15,451 bases of DNA from an uncultured Oscillibacter sp. (GTDB taxonomy: Bacteria > Bacillota > Clostridia > Oscillospirales > Oscillospiraceae). Shown here in pieces: positions 5,629 to 13,241 of the stretch. The stretch lies in assembly GCA_910576845.1 (NCBI GenBank), contig CAJTJA010000054.1:1-15451 (forward strand). The letters run 5' to 3'. A program made the position numbers and the translations under genes. Each line of letters starts with the position of its first letter. The first letter of the stretch is position 1. The notes below the pieces were generated by a model, which saw only the letters and a program-made list of their open reading frames with translations, was not told the DNA's origin and ran no database searches.

Positions 5629-6111
5629 ATGACGGAACGAGAACTGCGGCAGCATCGGTGCTGCTTTACTGGACACAGGCCGGAAAAGTTGGAACAGCCG
5701 GAGCCAGTGGTCGTGGAGGCACTAAAAAAAGAAATCTGCACAGCGATTGCTGACGGATTTCAAACATTTATTTCAGGAATGGCGAGGGGTGTGGACCTTT
5801 GGGCAGCGGTGGAAGTGCTGACTCTCCGAGATGAGGGCGCAGTAATCCGGCTGATCTGCGCCAGCCCTTATCGAGGGTTTGAGAACCGCTGGAGCCGGGA
5901 TTGGCAGGAGAAGTATCGGTGGGTTGTGGCGCGGGCCGATCTGGTGCGGTTCATTTGCCCCAGCTACAGCCGGGGCTGCTTTCAGCGGCGCAACGAGTGG
6001 ATGATAGATCATTCGGCGCGGGTCATTGCCGTTTACAGCGGAGGGTATGGGGGGACGAGGAACACGGTGGAGTACGCCAGGGGGCATGGGGTGCCAGTTA
6101 AAATTTTGTAG
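5629..6111 (+). CDS. DUF1273 / YpsA-like SLOG-fold protein
   Basis: The product is 160 aa from ATG 5629, with AGGAGG 8 bases upstream. It begins with CCFTGHRPEKL (11-21), then FISGMARGVDLWAA (47-60) and near the end YSGGYGGTRNTVEYA (about 135-149). These are the DUF1273/YpsA signatures of the SLOG (LOG/DprA-like Rossmann) superfamily, which binds nucleotides or nucleotide-derived ligands. The GMARGxD and GGTxNT motifs are the predicted ligand-binding loops. DUF1273 genes are frequent in Firmicutes phages and mobile elements, with no settled biochemical role. The gene has its own repressible promoter and precedes the defence operon by 142 bases, in the same direction and without an obvious terminator, so some read-through into the helicase gene is possible. 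Confidence 0.88.
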   Translation: MTERELRQHRCCFTGHRPEKLEQPEPVVVEALKKEICTAIADGFQTFISGMARGVDLWAAVEVLTLRDEGAVIRLICASPYRGFENRWSRDWQEKYRWVVARADLVRFICPSYSRGCFQRRNEWMIDHSARVIAVYSGGYGGTRNTVEYARGHGVPVKIL

Positions 6112-6201
6112 CAGCAGTGGATTTTTTAAGTCTACGCTATATGTCAGCGGCAAATAAGTGACTTTTATTCCCGGCGGTATCTGGAATTTTGGCGAAATTT
6201 G

Positions 6202-6210
6202 TGGTAGAAT
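6202..6210 (+). promoter_or_regulatory. Extended -10 promoter of the defence operon
   Basis: TGGTAGAAT is an exact TGn extended -10 with one mismatch in the hexamer. A weak -35 candidate (TGGAAT, 6182-6187) lies 17 bases upstream. It sits 44 bases before the helicase ATG at 6254 and is the only credible promoter seen ahead of the four-gene operon. Confidence 0.55.
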
Positions 6211-6253
6211 TTAATACTGGTGAGATGTGTCTACAAGAAATGGAGGGATGTCT

Positions 6254-9200
6254 ATGGCAATCCTTGAAGATGTCACCGTAGGCGCAAGCGTATCTGGAAT
6301 AGCTGGTAACAGTTCAGCGGTTCAGATTGTTGCAGTCAAATGGCATGGATCAAACGCTTTGACTGTTACATATAGAACCACTGATGGTAATGTTTCAGAG
6401 CAGGTCCTTTTCCGGGAAGACGAGGTTGGACTCAGTGTGGTTGAGGGGAGCCTTCCCTGGAGCTTCGATGCGGATGCCGGTTTGATGCGTCTGGCCTCCG
6501 AAGCCTATCGAATTAACCTGGCTCACATTTTCGACCCCTATCTTGCGGTACATACTTCAGTGGTCGAACCGCTCCCACATCAGATTTCTGCCGTCTACCA
6601 GGAAATGCTGCCTCGTCTGCCGCTTCGGTACATTTTAGCGGATGACCCCGGTGCAGGCAAAACCATCATGACGGGCCTGTTCATCAAAGAACTGATGATT
6701 CGCGGTGCGCTGAAGCGGTGCCTCATCGTGTCGCCAGGAAATCTGGCCGAGCAGTGGCAGGATGAGCTTTACCGGAAATTCGGCCTTCGTTTTGAAATAC
6801 TGACCAATGATCGTTTCGAATCAGCGGTTTCCGGCAACGTGTTCTTGGAGAACAATCTATGTATCGTGCGCTTGGATAAACTGGCCCGCAACGAGGATAT
6901 CCAGGCAAAGCTGAAAATCACATCGTGGGACCTAATCGTCTGCGATGAGGCCCACAAAATGTCCGCCACCGTATGGGGCGGAGAAGTGAAGTACACGAAG
7001 CGTTTTCAGGTTGGACGCTTGCTGTCATCTATTACAAATCATTTCCTGCTTCTGACCGCAACACCTCACAACGGCAAGGAAGAGGACTTCCAGCTTTTCA
7101 TGTCCCTAATCGATCAGGACCGTTTCGAGGGGGTAGCCCGTAGCGGAACACAGGCCGTAGATGTAACAGATGTGATGCGCCGCCTGGTCAAAGAGGACCT
7201 ACTGAAGTTTGACGGGACTCCACTGTTCCCGGAGCGGCGGGCATACACGGTTAACTACGATTTATCTGACCGTGAGGCCGCTCTGTATAATGCTGTGACG
7301 GATTATGTCCAGGAAGAGTTTAACCGAGCGGACAACCTGGAAAAGGATCGCAAAAATACAGTGGGCTTTGCCTTGACCATTTTGCAACGGCGATTGGCAT
7401 CCTCGCCAGAGGCAATTTACCAATCGTTGAAACGGCGCAGAGAGCGGTTGGAGGGTCGTCTTGCCGAAGAGCGGCTGGGGCGCCGAGGCGCGGAGTATTC
7501 CTCCGTGTACTATGATGACTTTGATGATGACGATCTTCCTTCGGCTGAGTTGGAGGACGAGGAGGAGAAGGTCGTTGACCAGGCCACCGCAGCACGAACG
7601 ATTACAGAGCTGGAGGCCGAAATCACCACTCTGAAAAAATTGGAGCGCATGGCGAACGATGTGCGTCAGAGCGGCGAGGACCGCAAGTGGAGCGAGTTGT
7701 CCAAGCTGCTCCAGGATAATGACAGTATGTTCGGAGCCGAGGGCGAACGGGAAAAGCTGATCATCTTTACCGAACACAGGGATACGCTCCGCTATCTTCA
7801 AAGCAAAATCTCATCCCTATTGGGCAGTGAAGATGCTGTCGTAACGATTCACGGCGGTCTGCTCCGAGATGAACGGCGCAAGGTCGAGGAGCGCTTCAAG
7901 CAGGACAAGGAGGTCCGCATTCTCATCGCCACCGATGCCGCAGGCGAAGGTATCAACCTGCAACGGGCGCACCTCATGGTCAACTACGATCTGCCTTGGA
8001 ATCCCAATCGGCTGGAGCAACGGTTTGGGCGGATTCATCGTATCGGCCAGACAGAAGTCTGCCATCTGTGGAATTTGGTATCCAAAGAAACCCGCGAGGG
8101 CATGGTGTATGGGCGCTTACTGGAAAAGCTGGAGCAGGAGCGGGAGGCGTTGAAGGGCAAGGTTTTTGATGTCCTTGGCAAGCTGTCCTTTGACAACAAG
8201 TCGCTCCGGGAGCTACTGATTGAGGCGGTTCGTTACAACAATCAAGAGGATGTTCGGCGGCGGCTCTTTGAGGTGGTAGACCATTCTCTGGACAGGAAAG
8301 CACTACAGCAGCTTCTGGACGAACAGGCCCTAACCCCGGACGCGATGGATGTCCGGCAGGTCATGGCTATTCGAGAGGATATGGAGCGCATGGAGGCCCA
8401 TCGGCTCCAGCCCTACTTCATCGAATCCTTTTTCCTAGAGGCGTTCCAAAGCGTGGGCGGCAGAGTCCGTCAGCGTGAAAAGGCCCGCTATGAGATTACC
8501 TCCGTACCGTTTGCCGTCCGTAGCCGGGATATGCAAATCGGTACCGGCACCCCGGTTCTGGATCGCTATGAGCGCATCTGTTTCGACAAGTCCTTCTGCA
8601 ATGTGCAAGGGAAACCCCAGGCCGATTTGATTGCTCCGGGCCACCCGCTTTTGGAAGCAACCATTGACCTCGTCCGGGAGCGGAACATGGATGTGCTGAA
8701 ACGCGGTGCGGTATTTGTAGATGATAACGACTATTCTTCTGAGGCCAGACTTCTGTTCTATGTGGAGGACTCTGTACAGGATGGAATCATCCTCCCCAGC
8801 GGCAGTAAACGTGTGGTATCAAAAAATCTCCATTTTGTAGAGTTGAAGAAGGACGGCTCCGCCGCCAATGCGGGGTATGCGCCTTATCTGGATTACCATG
8901 GGGCAACGGAGGAGGAACAACCGGTGATCCGCTCTTTCCTGGAAAGCCAGAAATGGCTCACAGAAAATGTGGAGGACACCGCCACCAGCTACGCCATTTC
9001 TGAGATCGTCCCGGCCCATGTGTCTGAGGTGCGCCAGCGTACCACGAAGCGGGTGGACAAGACTGTCAAGGCAGTGAAGGATCGACTGACCGCTGAGATT
9101 CAGTTTTGGGACTTCCGGGCGGGCGAGTTGAAAACAAAGGAGGCCGCAGGCAAGGTCAACGCCAAGTTGAATTCTGATATGGCAGCCCGCCGCGCTGACG

Positions 9201-9763
9201 ATCTGCAAGCCCGGATGCAGAAGCGGCTGGCCGAACTGGAGCAGGAGAAACACATCTCCGCCCTGCCTCCTGTGATCGTAGGCGGCGCGGTGGTTATCCC
9301 ACGAGGTCTGCTGGACAAGTTGATGGGCCGTCCGGCGCTGTTCGGCGCGGACGCGGCGGCGCGGCGCAGAATTGAACTTGCCGCCATGAAAGCGGTGATG
9401 GACATTGAGAAGTCCCTTGGCTTTGCCCCCGCTGACGTGAGCGCACAAAATAAGGGTTATGATATCGAATCCAAAATTCCTGCCGAGTTGCGGGATGCGG
9501 ATGGGACCACGCTCCGCTTCATCGAGGTCAAAGGCAGGGCCAAGGGCGCAATCAGTGTGACCGTCACTAAGAATGAGATTCTAACTGCGTTGAACGAGCC
9601 GGAACAGTTCATTTTGGCAATTGTGGAGGTGGATGGAGAAACCACCCACACGGTCTACTTAAAGAAACCTTTTCATAAGCAGCCTGACTTTGCTGCCACC
9701 AGTGTGAATTATGACATCATGGATTTAGTAGGAGGTGCAGAAATAGTATATGAGTGCAGATGA
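6254..9763 (+). CDS. SNF2-like helicase with C-terminal DUF3883 (DrmD/BrxHII/Hma-type)
   Basis: The product is 1169 aa. ATG 6254 is chosen because GGAGG (6242-6246) is 7 bases upstream; GTG 6227 and ATG 6248 are poorly placed. The superfamily-2 motifs run in order: Walker A DDPGAGKT (130-137), DEAH box (231-234), LTATPH (267-272), then in the second RecA domain TDAAGEGINLQ (560-570) and RFGRIHRIGQ (590-599). An acidic insert (YYDDFDDDDLP) lies between the two halves. The C terminus is DUF3883, GYDIESK (1068-1074) then FIEVKGRA (E1091, K1093), a PD-(D/E)XK-like domain common in defence islands. It is probably the DNA translocase of the system, acting on unmodified phage DNA. Whether DUF3883 cuts or only binds is unknown. 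The next gene overlaps its last 14 bases. Confidence 0.92.
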   Translation: MAILEDVTVGASVSGIAGNSSAVQIVAVKWHGSNALTVTYRTTDGNVSEQVLFREDEVGLSVVEGSLPWSFDADAGLMRLASEAYRINLAHIFDPYLAVHTSVVEPLPHQISAVYQEMLPRLPLRYILADDPGAGKTIMTGLFIKELMIRGALKRCLIVSPGNLAEQWQDELYRKFGLRFEILTNDRFESAVSGNVFLENNLCIVRLDKLARNEDIQAKLKITSWDLIVCDEAHKMSATVWGGEVKYTKRFQVGRLLSSITNHFLLLTATPHNGKEEDFQLFMSLIDQDRFEGVARSGTQAVDVTDVMRRLVKEDLLKFDGTPLFPERRAYTVNYDLSDREAALYNAVTDYVQEEFNRADNLEKDRKNTVGFALTILQRRLASSPEAIYQSLKRRRERLEGRLAEERLGRRGAEYSSVYYDDFDDDDLPSAELEDEEEKVVDQATAARTITELEAEITTLKKLERMANDVRQSGEDRKWSELSKLLQDNDSMFGAEGEREKLIIFTEHRDTLRYLQSKISSLLGSEDAVVTIHGGLLRDERRKVEERFKQDKEVRILIATDAAGEGINLQRAHLMVNYDLPWNPNRLEQRFGRIHRIGQTEVCHLWNLVSKETREGMVYGRLLEKLEQEREALKGKVFDVLGKLSFDNKSLRELLIEAVRYNNQEDVRRRLFEVVDHSLDRKALQQLLDEQALTPDAMDVRQVMAIREDMERMEAHRLQPYFIESFFLEAFQSVGGRVRQREKARYEITSVPFAVRSRDMQIGTGTPVLDRYERICFDKSFCNVQGKPQADLIAPGHPLLEATIDLVRERNMDVLKRGAVFVDDNDYSSEARLLFYVEDSVQDGIILPSGSKRVVSKNLHFVELKKDGSAANAGYAPYLDYHGATEEEQPVIRSFLESQKWLTENVEDTATSYAISEIVPAHVSEVRQRTTKRVDKTVKAVKDRLTAEIQFWDFRAGELKTKEAAGKVNAKLNSDMAARRADDLQARMQKRLAELEQEKHISALPPVIVGGAVVIPRGLLDKLMGRPALFGADAAARRRIELAAMKAVMDIEKSLGFAPADVSAQNKGYDIESKIPAELRDADGTTLRFIEVKGRAKGAISVTVTKNEILTALNEPEQFILAIVEVDGETTHTVYLKKPFHKQPDFAATSVNYDIMDLVGGAEIVYECR

Positions 9764-10556
9764 TAACCACATGAGCGAAAGCCCTCCCAAACTTCAAAAG
9801 TATGTTGTTCTATACATTGACTTTCTTGGCACCAAAGATGCAATGCTTAAAGATGAAAATAGAATGTTGCAAACCTTTTATGAACTGTACCACTCTGCAA
9901 TATCAGTCGTTTCACAGTTGGAGGCCGCAAACTATACCGAGATGAAAGCTCGGATATTCTCAGATAACCTTGTGATTGCGTTCCGAAAGCACATCCGCGA
10001 ATTTGACGATGAAATAACACTTTTTGATATAGTTGATGCGCTGAATTTTTCTGTATTTTTTCAGACAGAGGCAATGAAACGGGGGTTACTCATTCGGGGT
10101 GGAATTACCATTGGCAATATGTACTTTGATGATGTGTTTATATATGGAGAGGCTCTTGTTCGTGCATATGATTTGGAGAACCATAAAGCACGATTCCCGC
10201 GCATCATAGTTGACAACTGTGTCAATCGATTTATAAAGAACAATAAAAGCTATTTTGATATGTTCCCTAAAGAACTTTTTTGTATATCAGCAGACGAGGA
10301 TACTGAATGCTTTGTTGATTATTTGTCTGTTGCTGGAATGGATGCTTACGACCGCGCAGAGATTATAAAATCTGGTCGAGAGATTGTGAAGCGGACAGAA
10401 AGACTTCCAGAATATACAGGTGATATACGGCTTCAAGAAAAAATGAACTGGCAGACAAGATACTTTTCGTACATCGAAGAAAAGTATAGAGAAGGAGCAG
10501 AAAATGGGAGTGAAGAAACTGATCGAGGTGGCCCTCCCCCTGGAGGCCATCAATAA
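9750..10556 (+). CDS. Class III nucleotidyl-cyclase-like protein in the defence operon
   Basis: The product is 268 aa from ATG 9750 (GGAGGT about 14 bases upstream); ATG 9771 is an alternative start. Three segments resemble the class III cyclase fold: YVVLYIDFLGTKD (18-30) as the first strand with D24, IFSDNLVIAF (69-78) with D72, and LIRGGITIGNMYFDD (114-128) followed by IYGEALVRAYDLENHKARFPR (131-151). D24 and D72 are spaced like the two metal-binding aspartates. In the helix normally written VNxAxRLE, however, the Asn and Arg positions appear to be V137 and D141, so classical catalysis is doubtful. I recall unnamed proteins with IDILGF and RGGITxG motifs in defence islands. The gene is AT-rich, overlaps the helicase by 14 bases and the methylase by 53, and shares their transcript. 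A signal-making, sensing or regulatory role is inference. Confidence 0.72.
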   Translation: MSADDNHMSESPPKLQKYVVLYIDFLGTKDAMLKDENRMLQTFYELYHSAISVVSQLEAANYTEMKARIFSDNLVIAFRKHIREFDDEITLFDIVDALNFSVFFQTEAMKRGLLIRGGITIGNMYFDDVFIYGEALVRAYDLENHKARFPRIIVDNCVNRFIKNNKSYFDMFPKELFCISADEDTECFVDYLSVAGMDAYDRAEIIKSGREIVKRTERLPEYTGDIRLQEKMNWQTRYFSYIEEKYREGAENGSEETDRGGPPPGGHQ

Positions 10557-13239
10557 AGAGGCGGCATATGAAAAAATGCCGGGTATAGGGCCACATCCAA
10601 GAGGGTTACATTTGTGGTGGGCAAGGCGACCGTTCACTGCGGCCCGTGCGGTAATTTGGGCATCGTTGGTAGATGATCCCTCCAGCCATCCAGATCAGTT
10701 CCCTACAGAGGAAGATCAGAATACTGAACGGGAGCGTCTGTTTAAGATTCTCAGCAATCTTGTAGCATGGAAGAACTCTAACAATGCAGACATATTGGAA
10801 GAAGCAAAAGCCGAGATCATGAAGTCCACGGGCGGCAACCCGCCCGCTCTGCTGGACCCCTTTGCGGGGGGCGGGGCCATCCCGCTGGAGGCCCAACGGC
10901 TGGGGCTGGAGGCCCACGCCCACGACCTGAACCCTGTGGCGGTGATGATCAACAAGGCCATGATCGAGATACCCCCCAAGTTCTCCGGACAGCCGCCCAT
11001 TCATCCGGGAAAGTCTGACCTGGACGATGGTCGCGGCTGGAGCGGAGCGGCGGGCCTTGCGGAAGATGTGCGCTACTACGGCGAGTGGATGAAGCGGGAG
11101 GCATTCAAGCGCATCGGATATTTGTATCCGAAGGTGAAAGATGAACGAGGGAAAGAACATACAGTTATTGCTTGGATTTGGACAAGGACGGTGAAGTGCC
11201 CTAACCCGGCCTGTGGCTGTGAAATGCCTCTCGCCAGAAATTTTACCCTTGCTAAGAAAAAGGGACGAGGGGTATATATTCGACCAGTTATTGATGGCAA
11301 AAAAATACGTTATAAGGTTCAGACAGGAAATGACGCACCAGAAACTGGTAAAACAGCGCAGGGAGTCAAGTTTAAGTGTATTATATGTGGGAATGCTGCT
11401 ACATCTGACTACATCAAAGAGCAATCTTTGCAAGGAAAAATGAAAGCAGAAATGCTGGCTATTGTTGCTGAAGATACCCATGGAAAACTCTATTTATCTC
11501 CAATTGATGAACACATCCAAGTAGCACAAGTTCCTGCACCTGATTGGGTGCCCCGTGGTAATATAATTCGTCGCATTTCTGGTGGGACTTGTGTTCCTTA
11601 TGGCATGGACGAATGGTACAAACTTTTTACAAATCGGCAACTAAATGCACTTACCACATTCAGCGAATTAGTGGCTACTGCTCAAAATCAAGTGATTCAG
11701 GATGGCGGATCAGAAGAATATGCCAAGGCCGTGAGTATTTATCTATCGTTTGCTGTTGATCGTCTCGCTGATTTTTCCACCTCTGTGTCACGTTGGGCCG
11801 TAACAAACGAAAAGGCCATGAATTGTTTCAATAAACAAGCGATTCCAATGACATGGGATTATCCCGAAGTAAACGTTATGGGCAATTCCGTTGGAAGTTT
11901 CTCCCAAATAATCGAATATATATCTTCGTGCCTTTACACATTACCTACTAACGTACAAAGCGGAATCACTTTGCAACATGATGCGCAAACCGATTCTGGC
12001 TTGCGCAATATCATGATTTCCACTGATCCGCCCTATTATGACAACATTAAATATGCTGACCTTGCAGACTTCTTCTATGTATGGTTGCGGCACAGCTTGA
12101 AAGAATCTTTCCCAGACCACTTTCGTACAATGCTTGTACCCAAGACCGAGGAACTCATTGTTGCGCCATATCGTTTTGATGGGAGCATGGAAAAGGCGCG
12201 TGATTTTTTCGAGTCAGGAATGTTTAATACCTGCAAAACACTCTATACTTATGCCCGAGAGGATATTCCTGTCACAATTTATTACGCATATAAACAAAGC
12301 GAAACCAGCGATGATCAAACGGCCTCCACTGGTTGGGAAACTATGTTGTCTGCTATAATCCGAGCAGGGTTTTCTATTACTGGAACGTGGCCACTTAGAA
12401 CAGAGCAAGCCTACCGTACTGTCAGCATGAATACAAATGCCCTGGCCTCCTCTATCGTCCTGGTCTGCCGCAAGCGCCCTGCGGACGCCCCCATGTGTAC
12501 CCGCCGGGACTTTATCAACACCCTGAAACGGGAACTAAAGCCCGCCCTGCAAAAGCTCCAGGACAGCAACATTGCCCCCGTAGACCTGGCACAGTCGGCC
12601 ATCGGCCCCGGCATGGGGGTCTACTCCCGCTACTCCAAGGTCCTGGAGGCGGACGGCGCCCCCATGAGCGTCCGCTCGGCCCTTCAGATCATCAACCAGG
12701 AGTTGGACCTCTACTTCAACGAGCAGGACGGGGAGCTGGACAAGGAGAGCCGTTTCTGTGTAGAGCTGTACACACAGTGCGCGTTCAACGACATCAAATT
12801 CGGCGAAGCGGACGTGCTGGCGCGGGCCAAGAACACCAGCGTGGACAAGCTCCGGGCAGACGGCGTGCTGTACTCTGAAAAGGGCGTGGTGCATCTGCTG
12901 ACCCGCGAGGAAATTCCAATGGAAATAAGCAAGGACAAGGGAATTTGGCTGCTGACCCAGCAGCTTACCCGCGCAATGGAGACGGACGGCGTGATGGGCG
13001 CGGCAAAAATCGTAAAGGAGTTTTTTACATCCGAGCCGGAGCGGGCCAAGGCCCTGGCCTATCGGCTGTTCACTCTGGCGGAGCGCCGGGGCTGGGCAGC
13101 GGAGGCGTATGCCTATAACTCGCTCATTGTTGCGTGGCCAGACGTGCAGAGCAAGGCGGCGGAGCTGTCTGCCGCATGGAGCAACGCAGAACAAATAGAG
13201 ATTTGGACAAGCGGAGAAATATCTTGCGGGGAGGTTTGA
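10504..13239 (+). CDS. DUF1156 adenine-type DNA methylase (PglXI/Hma-type)
   Basis: The product is 911 aa from ATG 10504, with AGGAG about 7 bases upstream. The N terminus carries the DUF1156 signature (LIEVALPLEAINKEA, then HLWWARRP at 36-43). The S-adenosylmethionine motif I is LLDPFAGGGAIPLEA (D118-G124), and the catalytic motif IV is STDPPYYDNIKYADL (D508-P509-P510-Y511), typical of N6-adenine or N4-cytosine amino-methylases. A zinc-finger-like insert has CPNPACGC (C232, C237, C239) and CIIC (C295, C298). DUF1156 methylases occur in BREX type 3 and in helicase-methylase-ATPase defence systems, where they mark host DNA. The gene starts inside the cyclase-like gene and ends 2 bases before the ATPase gene. 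Base composition is mosaic: about 65-78% GC around motif I, about 35-45% from 11100 to 12400, and about 60-70% again afterwards. Confidence 0.92.
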   Translation: MGVKKLIEVALPLEAINKEAAYEKMPGIGPHPRGLHLWWARRPFTAARAVIWASLVDDPSSHPDQFPTEEDQNTERERLFKILSNLVAWKNSNNADILEEAKAEIMKSTGGNPPALLDPFAGGGAIPLEAQRLGLEAHAHDLNPVAVMINKAMIEIPPKFSGQPPIHPGKSDLDDGRGWSGAAGLAEDVRYYGEWMKREAFKRIGYLYPKVKDERGKEHTVIAWIWTRTVKCPNPACGCEMPLARNFTLAKKKGRGVYIRPVIDGKKIRYKVQTGNDAPETGKTAQGVKFKCIICGNAATSDYIKEQSLQGKMKAEMLAIVAEDTHGKLYLSPIDEHIQVAQVPAPDWVPRGNIIRRISGGTCVPYGMDEWYKLFTNRQLNALTTFSELVATAQNQVIQDGGSEEYAKAVSIYLSFAVDRLADFSTSVSRWAVTNEKAMNCFNKQAIPMTWDYPEVNVMGNSVGSFSQIIEYISSCLYTLPTNVQSGITLQHDAQTDSGLRNIMISTDPPYYDNIKYADLADFFYVWLRHSLKESFPDHFRTMLVPKTEELIVAPYRFDGSMEKARDFFESGMFNTCKTLYTYAREDIPVTIYYAYKQSETSDDQTASTGWETMLSAIIRAGFSITGTWPLRTEQAYRTVSMNTNALASSIVLVCRKRPADAPMCTRRDFINTLKRELKPALQKLQDSNIAPVDLAQSAIGPGMGVYSRYSKVLEADGAPMSVRSALQIINQELDLYFNEQDGELDKESRFCVELYTQCAFNDIKFGEADVLARAKNTSVDKLRADGVLYSEKGVVHLLTREEIPMEISKDKGIWLLTQQLTRAMETDGVMGAAKIVKEFFTSEPERAKALAYRLFTLAERRGWAAEAYAYNSLIVAWPDVQSKAAELSAAWSNAEQIEIWTSGEISCGEV

Positions 13240-13241
13240 CG

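Noticed and set aside
9771..9773. ATG 9771 as the start of the cyclase-like gene
   Set aside because: It is possible, but ATG 9750 is nearer to the GGAGG at 9731-9735 and gives the usual short overlap with the helicase. Kept only as an alternative.
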